A stretch of DNA of 64,000 nucleotides from Membranipora membranacea (Eukaryota; Bryozoa; Gymnolaemata; Cheilostomatida; Membraniporidae): positions 13,208,001-13,272,000 of the forward strand of contig OU612068.1 in assembly GCA_914767715.1 (NCBI GenBank), written 5' to 3'. The translations under genes and the position numbers were made by a program. Of this stretch, positions 56,464 through 64,000 are shown one piece after another; the first letter of the stretch is position 1, and each line of letters opens with the position of its first letter. The notes under the pieces were generated by a model. That model had not been told where the DNA came from. It worked only from the letters and a program-made list of their open reading frames with translations, and did not search any database.

Positions 56464-59183
56464 GTATGCTCTTGGCCAACACAAGATCAGCAAAAGGAAA
56501 AACAGCAGTATTACAATCCCTTATAACTGATTTTAACATTGTCTGCCTTACTGAGACTCATCTCGACTGTACTATACCCAGTAAATCTGTGATCCCTGAG
56601 GCACACAAGGCGGTGTTCAGGAGGGACAGAAACATCAGAGGTGGAGGAGTCCTCATTGCCATAGATAATGATCTCAACCCATCCGAAGTAAAGATAAACA
56701 ATACAGATGAGGAAATTATTGCTGTTAAGCTCGACCACAAAGTAATCATCTGTTGCTATTACAGACCCTGTGTTGCTCTACAAAACATGAGCAAATTGAG
56801 AGCTTCCTTCGAAGAGGTAACCAATCACTACACAGATCATAGGATTATCCTAATGGGAGACATGAACCTTCCCGAAATAGACTGGGCATCATGCTCCCTA
56901 AAACCCAATGCTAGGTACAAACAAACCCATGCAGACTTCCTGACCATGCTACAGGAAAACAACCTACAACAGCTTGTTAGACAGCCTACTCACATACATG
57001 GCAATATTCTGGACCTGATATGTACCAACACAGAGGGTCTTGTTAAAGATGTTGACATAGTGTCTCCAGGTCTGAGCGATCATTTTCTGATCACTGCCTC
57101 ACTTGACCAAAACAAGCCACAGGTGGCAGAATCAAAGCCAAGAGTAGTCAAACTATACAGACAAGTAGATTCAGAAGGGTATCGAGACTCCTTGCAAATG
57201 GTAGTAGATGAGCTAGCCGAGATGAGAGACCCTGACGAGATGTGGAACCACTTCACTGTGAAACTCTCCGACGCCCAGAACTCGCATATACCCACAAAGT
57301 CCCTCCCTCCTAAGAATAAGAAATGGCCCGAATGGATGGATAAAGTGACACACAAACTAATAGAAAAGCAGAGGAAAACTTGGGGAAAGTACAGAGAAAC
57401 TGGTGATAAGTTCTACCTTCAGAAATATAGTGCAGAAAGGCGTACCAGCAAACAAGAGTGTCAGCGAAGAAAGAAAGACTACCTCGTCGACAAGATTTGC
57501 AAACCACTAGAAAGAGGAAATTCAAAACCCTTCTATAAACATCTAAAACATGCCAAATCAAACGACGGACCAAGCATCAGACTGGCTGATAGAAGGGGCA
57601 TCATCACTGAAGACGAAACACAATGTGCTGAGATTCTGAATGAACACTTTCAAGCCCAGTTCTGCCCCGACCAACAGTTAGTGCAACCAGAGAGAATGAC
57701 CACATCAGAGGAGGATCCAATTGAGATCACCACTGAAGGTCTTGTGAAGCTGATTCAGAATCTGCCAAACGGGAAATCACCTGGCCCAGACGCCATACGT
57801 AAACCAGATCTCCTCGTTGATACAGATATGTCAGCCGAATGCCTAAAACACATATTCCAAGCATCAATTACAGCTGGACAACTACCCAAGCAGTGGAAGC
57901 TGGCATATGTCACACCAATCCATAAAGGGGGTGACAAGGAATCGACCAACAACTACCGTCCAATATCGCTCACCAGCATCCCCTGCAAAATGATGGAACA
58001 CATCATTCTCCACTATCTGAACCAAAAGCTGAATGACTTCCTACACTGCAGACAGCATGGATTCCGGAGAGGTATGTCCTGCGAAACACAACTCTGTGCT
58101 ACCTTCCATGACCTCGCCAAAACAGCTGAGTCCTCAAAAACCACACATGCTGTAGTGCTTGACTTTAAGAAAGCTTTTGATAAGGTCCCCCATGCCCTAC
58201 TAATGAAGAAACTGAAAGAAGTTCCTGGTATCCACCCTCAGCTGGTTAACTGGATACAGGATTTCCTCACCAACAGGAGACAGAGAGTGGTCATCAAAGG
58301 TCAGACCTCATCAGAATTATTGGTGACTTCAGGAGTGCCCCAGGGGTCAGTCCTCGGTCCCATACTGTTTCTGATCTACATCAATGATCTACCGACAGTG
58401 GTAAGCTGTAACATTAGCCTATATGCCGATGATACACTGCTCTATCAACAAGTCACAACTGACGAAGATGCAGCTCTATTCCAAAACAACATTGATGCTG
58501 TCCACAGATGGTCGGTTCAATGGAAAATGCAGTTCAATGAAAGTAAATGCCACATGATAGCCTTCGGAGACCAAGAGTTCAAGCCACAATACAAACTGGG
58601 CGACACATGCATGGCATGGAACAGTTCCACAAAGTATTTGGGGGTGATGATGCAGTCTGACCTAAAGTTTGATCAGCACATAAAACTAAAGAGAGACAGC
58701 GCCTCAAGAGCTCTTGGATCCATCAAACACATACTATACAATGCACCCAAGAAGAGCCGCCTACTGGCATATACCAGCCTATGTCGCCCAATACTCGAAT
58801 ATGCTGATACAGTCTGGGACCCAATGCTCAACAAGGACATTGAATCAATAGAAATGATTCAACATCGAGCTGTCAGATTTATCAGCTGCCTAAAAGGAAG
58901 AGAAAGCGTTACTGAGGCCAGCTCTGAGCTTGGCCTCCAAACACTACAGAACAGGAGAAGAAATCACAGGCTAACCCTTCTGATGAAGATCCTTCAAGAA
59001 GAGGAGCAACACAGCTCACTAGCTCTCGCATATGATGAAGTATCAAACGACAAACAGAACATGACAATGAAAACAAGATCTGCCACCAGAGGCAAACTCA
59101 ACTCTGTATATGCATCTACAAAAGTCTACTATGGAAGTTTCCTTCCGAGGACAATCAGGGACACCAAGGGTACCACAAGTTAA
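56415..59183 (+). CDS. ORF2 protein: endonuclease and reverse transcriptase of a CR1-like retrotransposon
   Basis: An open frame of 922 codons; the likely start is ATG 56466, giving 905 residues. Numbering from 56415, the apurinic-type endonuclease has N22 (LLANTRS), E47 (LTETHLD), D149/N151 (MGDMN) and S221-D222-H223. The reverse transcriptase has SPGPDA, YRPISLTS, QHGFRRGMSCETQL, motif A D583 (VLDFKKAFD), GVPQGSVLGPILF and YADD at 670-673. The tail contains CRPILEYADTVWDP and HRAVRFI. The protein nicks DNA and copies the element RNA at the nick (target-primed reverse transcription). All catalytic residues I know are present and there is no stop, so this copy may be young or active. It lies in the same orientation as the TRIM-like genes. 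Confidence 0.92.
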   Translation: MGAPETRSKGKRNDHLSMLLANTRSAKGKTAVLQSLITDFNIVCLTETHLDCTIPSKSVIPEAHKAVFRRDRNIRGGGVLIAIDNDLNPSEVKINNTDEEIIAVKLDHKVIICCYYRPCVALQNMSKLRASFEEVTNHYTDHRIILMGDMNLPEIDWASCSLKPNARYKQTHADFLTMLQENNLQQLVRQPTHIHGNILDLICTNTEGLVKDVDIVSPGLSDHFLITASLDQNKPQVAESKPRVVKLYRQVDSEGYRDSLQMVVDELAEMRDPDEMWNHFTVKLSDAQNSHIPTKSLPPKNKKWPEWMDKVTHKLIEKQRKTWGKYRETGDKFYLQKYSAERRTSKQECQRRKKDYLVDKICKPLERGNSKPFYKHLKHAKSNDGPSIRLADRRGIITEDETQCAEILNEHFQAQFCPDQQLVQPERMTTSEEDPIEITTEGLVKLIQNLPNGKSPGPDAIRKPDLLVDTDMSAECLKHIFQASITAGQLPKQWKLAYVTPIHKGGDKESTNNYRPISLTSIPCKMMEHIILHYLNQKLNDFLHCRQHGFRRGMSCETQLCATFHDLAKTAESSKTTHAVVLDFKKAFDKVPHALLMKKLKEVPGIHPQLVNWIQDFLTNRRQRVVIKGQTSSELLVTSGVPQGSVLGPILFLIYINDLPTVVSCNISLYADDTLLYQQVTTDEDAALFQNNIDAVHRWSVQWKMQFNESKCHMIAFGDQEFKPQYKLGDTCMAWNSSTKYLGVMMQSDLKFDQHIKLKRDSASRALGSIKHILYNAPKKSRLLAYTSLCRPILEYADTVWDPMLNKDIESIEMIQHRAVRFISCLKGRESVTEASSELGLQTLQNRRRNHRLTLLMKILQEEEQHSSLALAYDEVSNDKQNMTMKTRSATRGKLNSVYASTKVYYGSFLPRTIRDTKGTTS

Positions 59184-59371
59184 ATCCAAAGACAGCGTCT
59201 AGCTGGAAATAAAGTGATGACTGACAACACTAAACAGCATACAGCTGTAACCCCCGTTAACCATTAAACACACTGTTAGTCATGAGGCACTCCTTTAACT
59301 TTTAGTTCCTGAGTGTACGAAGTCTTCAAAGGTATTCAAAGGTATTCAAAGCCCCAACAACAATTCTTTGT

Positions 59372-59393
59372 GCAAGGAGTAAAAACTCCTTGC
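59372..59393. repeat. Perfect 9-bp-arm hairpin after the retrotransposon
   Basis: GCAAGGAGT, AAAA, ACTCCTTGC. The flanking heptamers outside CAAGGAG...CTCCTTG (CTTTGTG and CTTCGCA) match at 4 of 7 positions, with transitions only at the rest. It may be an aged member of the short palindrome class. Confidence 0.45.
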
Positions 59394-59942
59394 TTCGCAG
59401 TCCGGGGGTGTTGTAGGCCACCCCATATGAAGCACTTGCCACTTTCATGTTATTACAATTTGTGTCGCTGATTGGATTCCTGTGACATCCTACTACACTT
59501 TACAGCACCTACTAAGACTGTCATTAACAGTCTTGCCTGTGAGCAGTATGACTGTTTGTGATAAGTATGGATATAATGAGTAACTCAGTAATAGATAGGT
59601 TAACTAACTCTCTATGTCTGGACATGCCAATGCCGAGTATGTTAATCCTGAACATTGGCAAAGTAAAGGCATGTTGATGTAAGTCCCAGGGGCCCATGAC
59701 GGTAGAGTGCCGGTGTAGTGTAGTGCCGATGCAGATGCGGCCTTCTGGCCATCAACCACTGGACTTGCACAAACTGTAAAGCGATGTGCTAGTTGTATAA
59801 AATTAACCACGGCATATTTTATTTAAGCTTGCATGAAATAATGAAAAATAAAAACTAAAAATAATTGAAATTGTGAAGAGCAGCAGCCTGAGATCCAGTC
59901 TTGATCCCATAGAGCAAGACCGGACATTTATTTGCCATTTTT

Positions 59943-62900
59943 ATGAAATATTCTTCCAGAATCAAGGCATCCATGGCAGAATCAATCGCAAATCAAGAAG
60001 AGCTCAATTGTGGATTCTGTCTGCAGAAGTTGACATACATGATAGAACCTAAACAGTTACCCTGCTCTCATGTCTTCTGTTTACCTTGTTTAGAGGAGGA
60101 TCCTAAGAAAGACTGTCCTGTGTGTAGGTGAGTGAAGTGCATTCAAACCAATAGTGATTGGATGCTCAATATAATATTCCATTGTTGAATCACCCTCCTT
60201 TGAATTCCAGTCCACATTCTATCCGAATCAGTGATGGTGGGAGGACATGTTCAGTGTTGTCCCATTCTTTAACCATACCACGACCAAGTTGATTTGAATG
60301 CAACATCTTTCACAAAACAGCGCAAAGGACTCATCATATGATTCTAATAATTACCGCTCATGAGAGAAAACAATGGTGAGAAAGGGAGAAGATTTCTCGA
60401 GATAGGTCCAGAGAAGATGTGTGTGTGTGTTGTCATTTATGAATAAAGTAACAGGACCTTCTTTTATAACTATCTAGGAGAGTTTATGATGCACAATGGA
60501 CTGGGATGAAGAGCTTCTTGAGACCATCAGAGACAGACAGTGACACTACTACAGAAAAAAGAGAAGATAACTCAGATCAGATCGAGTGTGATGTCTGTAA
60601 ATATCGGAAAGCTGTCTGTTACTGTTTAGGGTGTGAAAAGAAACTCTGTGATCACGACTTCAAGGTAAGAGTCTGTATGTCAAACATTTAATGTCAATGG
60701 AATTTGATGGCCTGAACCATACATACGTATGTGCGTACGTACTTACACACATACATACATACATACAAACAAGCGTAAGTGTATCCACTATCAGTTAACG
60801 GCTTCTCTGCTCCAACAAGTCAACACTTTTGCGGTCCTCTCTGCTTTCAGATCCATGAACAGTCATCGATATACTTTACAAGCAAGCATCTTCAGATAGA
60901 CATAGCTGTTTATGCCTCCAACCCAGAGAAATATACACCAGTTTACTGCTCTGACCACAAGGAACAAAAACTTACTGTGGCTTGTTACCACTGCCACCAA
61001 GTATTCTGTGAGACATGTCATCCTAAGCTGTCAAGTTGCTCCCAAAGCAAGGATGAACGAGGTAAGTATATTTTGCTTGGGTACCAACTTATTGAGGAAT
61101 GAATTCATTATTTTAAGGGTTGTGAAGGAATTATTGAATTTTTTTATTCTAATATCCTTTTGTTTTAACCTGTTAATAGTGTCCTTGTTTCTGTGAGTGT
61201 TATTTTCTAGAGCATTGTTGTTTTCTTCAGGGCTTCATGCAATTTCAGCAATCGCTATGATGGCTGACAGCATGAGGCTTCAGTTGAATGATAGGATTAA
61301 GAAGATAGCTGACCAAGTCACAGAAGGTCTAAACCTTGAGAAGAAATCCTGGAGTAGTCTGTATGATGTGGAGTGTGAAGTAACAAAGATGATGAGTGAG
61401 ATTGATGAGAGGGTTGAGAAAGCCGTAAGTTGGTTTATACTGTATCCTCAGTGGAGGTGAGATTCCGGTAACTATTTCAACAAAGTTTCAGAAAGTTTAG
61501 AACTTTGGCAACACCTAGGACTAGTTTCTTACCTCTGTTATATTGCAAATATCTAGCTAGTTCTAGATGTTACCAAGGTTTTTGACTCTTTGAAGCTTTG
61601 TTGAAGTTGTTTAGAATACAATTCGACCAACAATTTTTAATTTGTATGCATGCATGCAATAACTCACTCGCTGTTATCAAAATGTCTTTCTAAAAGTACC
61701 TTTTGGTAACTATGAGGTATTATGTAAGATGAAAATTGTGTGACCTGGGAGACTTTCATGATTACAGGCAATGCTCTACCAATTGCCCTATCAGGATAAG
61801 GGATATGCTTGAATAAGTACATTCAGTAAAGCTCCATATGACCAACCAAACACCAATCAAAGCCATGACATTGGCTGAAAGGGACCCTGGGGGGTCTTTC
61901 AATTAGAAACAGCCAAAATCGCAATCTTATCGCTCACTCGGTGAGTGAGCGATACCTGCTAGGGGTCTCGCTTTCAGATTGCTCAGTCACTTGATGGAAC
62001 TATATACATTCTGAGTGAGCGATTTGGAAGTGATTTTCTCTAATTGAAATACCAAGTGAGTGATAATTTTGAGCGATGTGATAGTGATAACTTGCTTTAG
62101 TAAAGGATCACTCTTTCTAATTGAAAGACCCCCCAGGATTGTAGACTCTCAGATAGGTTTGGAGTTACCGGGTTTTATTGAAATTGTTAACCTCGTGTTA
62201 CAGATAAAATCCCTAAGAGAAAGCGCTGAACAGATGAAGAATGAGCTGAGAGAGCATCAGGCCAAGTCTTTGTCAGTGGTAGAAGCTTACAGCTCGCAGC
62301 TGACTGAACAGAGAGACAGACTTGAGACTGAATGGAAGGAGCTCAACAGAAGATTTCAGGACATGAAAGGCTCAGAAGTTATCACTAAGTATGAGTCTCT
62401 CAAGAGCAGTATTGATACCAGTCCACCAGCACTGTATGAGGCACCACCAAAGTTACCTCTTAGACCAAAGATTCTGAGTCAAAACCCTGTTTTGAAAGGT
62501 AGGCTAATAGACTTTAAATAGTCAGTTTTCCTGTATTGAATTCGAGCCTATAATCGGAGCTGTCCGATCTCCATTTGGATACTGTGAAACACTTAAATGC
62601 AAAGCATAGGAAATTGCATCAAAGTGGCCGTGTCTGGAGGACTATCTAAAGTTCATTAAAAATGAAAAACCATCAAATTTGGCATCTGCAGCATTGAGGA
62701 ATCGAAAGGACGTGTCTTTTGTTCAAAATATAATTGATAATTATTTCAGTATTACATGCTACAATAATAATCTGTAACCATTAAATCATTTTTTTTGTTT
62801 CACCTTTTTTGTTTCTTTTAAATGGCATTTTTGAAAAACATTTTACAGAAAATGGTATAGATGCCAAAAAAGTTATCAGAAAAATACATAAAAAGGTGTG

Positions 62901-63787
62901 GAAACATAAAAGTAATGATGGTATTCACCCTATCACAAATCAAATTAACATTATACCCAGCATTAGTGATCTATTCTTTACACTGACATGTGAGACTTTC
63001 TTTTCAAACTGCTGGTCTCATTGCGGCGCAATACCCAAATCTCTATATATGTTTTGGTTAAACTGAACATCTTTAATAATGTTCATTTCATGTGTGTTTC
63101 TAGAACTGTTTGCTGAAGAACTTTTCTCCCAGATGAGCATCTCCTCTTCAGACCAAAAATCAATCAAAATCAAGTATATGAAGACTCTACCCTGTGATGG
63201 GTTCGATATTTACTCAGTAACATGGCATGGGAAAGATATTGTCTGTGGAACCAAAAACGGTGTTCTCACACTCAACGAGCACTTGCAGAAGAAACAAGTT
63301 AACATACGCGGTCATGTCGATTGCATCAGGAAAATAGATAAATATGCCTTTGCCATTTTGTACAGCAAAGACCTCCCTGAGCGAGAAGTGAGAATATCCT
63401 GTAAGAACACTCTGGCCGATCCGAAAACAACATTGTGTAGATTTCCCCAGGATAATGAAGATCTTTTGCATTTATCTGTTTCTGAACAGTATGTTGCAGC
63501 CTGTGACAATGTGGAAAAGGTGGTTCATCTGTGGACAACAGAAGGGGAACACTTGATGAAAATCGGTTCAGGTCACCTCCGTGGCCCGTTTGGCGTGTTA
63601 TTACTACAGGACTCAGTTCTTGTCAGTGATTATGATGCGAGATGTCTTCACAAGTTCAGGCTGCAGCCCGGATCAGAGCCAGTGTGGACATGCAGAGGAC
63701 TCGATACTCCGGCGGGGATATGTGTGGATAACCTTGGCAATTTATATGTAGCATCAAGAAACACAATCTATCTTATCGCCCAGGATG
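59943..63787 (+). CDS. TRIM-like RING/B-box/coiled-coil/beta-propeller protein, copy B (last exon beyond window)
   Basis: Exons 59943-60127, 60478-60664, 60851-61061, 61231-61424, 62204-62498, 63104-63787 are in the same phases as copy A. The likely start is 59973 (MAESIANQ), aligned with copy A's MAEAP. The RING begins LNCGFC and has two extra residues (KLTY against SD) before the shared PKQLPCSHVFCLPC block. B-box, coiled-coil and propeller exons follow copy A closely. Exon 6 lacks two codons (VASRNTIYL against VASGKGNTIYL) and has about 20 amino-acid changes. Exon 7, expected about 750 bases later, is outside the window. Nothing in the visible part is broken. Introns are also nearly identical to copy A, so the duplication or a gene conversion is recent. 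Confidence 0.83.
60718..60776. repeat. CATACATACGTA microsatellite in intron 2 of copy B
   Basis: Counterpart of 44925-44975 with an additional CATACATA unit. A separate GTGTGTGTGTGTGT run lies at 60417-60431 in intron 1. Confidence 0.65.
61470..61612. mobile_element. MITE-like inverted repeat in intron 4 of copy B
   Basis: Same position and arms as 45668-45810, with few substitutions. Confidence 0.6.
61886..62137. mobile_element. MITE with 24-bp terminal inverted repeats in intron 4 of copy B
   Basis: Left end 61886-61909 and right end 62114-62137 are exact reverse complements here, each with a six-base G or C run; copy A has lost one base in the left run. The internal GCTCACTCGGTGAGTGAGC hairpin is also kept. 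Confidence 0.75.
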
Positions 63788-64000
63788 GTAAGTTAGAGAT
63801 CTTCACTAGAGTAAGTTGGATCCAATTTGCCAGCATTCCAGATGTTCCCATTCTAATAGTAAGTTGGAATGGGCAACTCCAAATGCAGGTAAATTGGATC
63901 ATCGTAAATCTAGATCTCCAATGATGCACATTCGTTAAAGTATTAATGAGGGTGATGGTATTTTGAAATGAATATCTGCTCTCAACAAACTGAATATCTT
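63788..64000 (+). other. Start of intron 6 of TRIM-like copy B
   Basis: It begins with the donor GTAAGT at 63788 and remains alignable with the intron after 47981 in copy A, with more differences than the exons. The open frame that continues to 63924 is read-through into the intron and is not coding. Confidence 0.7.

Larger units (their letters stand above)
55275..59355 (+). mobile_element. Full-length-looking non-LTR retrotransposon (CR1-like)
   Basis: It comprises a possible 5' leader (with three AAGGTC units near 55280-55298), ORF1, ORF2, a short 3' region, and a tail of repeated AAGGTATTC-type units at 59327-59355. CR1/L2-type elements end in short tandem repeats rather than poly(A), which fits. 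The 5' end is not defined and I found no clear target duplication. Confidence 0.7.

Noticed and set aside
59184-59942. A gene or extra exon between the retrotransposon and TRIM-like copy B
   Set aside because: Only the element's 3' tail, a hairpin and presumptive promoter sequence are seen; the frames are short and unrelated to any domain.

Overview
The window is nuclear DNA of an invertebrate-type animal. Its genes are split by many spliceosomal introns (GT-AG, usually 150 to 1,100 bases). It carries CR1-like non-LTR retrotransposons, tRNA-derived repeats and DNA-transposon relics, is A+T-rich, and holds no bacterial-style operon. I cannot name the species. A cilia gene (DAAF9), a peptide-receptor-like GPCR and tandem TRIM-type genes all fit a metazoan with motile cilia.

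Layout: 1-14.1 kb has no recognisable gene. 14,105-40,727 (+) is one complete 30-exon gene that I reconstruct exon by exon as a DAAF9 (C20orf194/Shulin) orthologue of 1,140 residues; every splice phase agrees. Its 8.5-kb intron 11 holds a single-exon GPCR gene on the opposite strand (20,859-21,962). The introns also hold a set of tiny palindromic insertions flanked by 7-bp direct repeats, a hAT-like element enclosing a tRNA-like sequence, and a tRNA-derived SINE family.

42.1-42.9 kb (-) is a decayed reverse transcriptase. 44.1-48.9 kb (+) is a complete seven-exon RING/B-box/coiled-coil/beta-propeller gene (TRIM-like). 59.9 kb to the window end is a near-identical second copy whose last exon lies beyond the window. 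Between them lie a broken third RING exon (50.46 kb) abutting an antisense LINE tail, an element with inverted ends around a tRNA-like sequence (51.3-51.6 kb), a 2.8-kb pair of inverted repeats (51.7-54.5 kb) enclosing LINE scraps, and an apparently intact two-ORF non-LTR retrotransposon (55.4-59.35 kb).

The most unusual signal is the family of 25-44 bp palindromes with CAGAG...CTCTG or CAGGG...CCCTG ends and 7-bp direct repeats. They look like transposon insertions reduced to little more than two joined terminal repeats.
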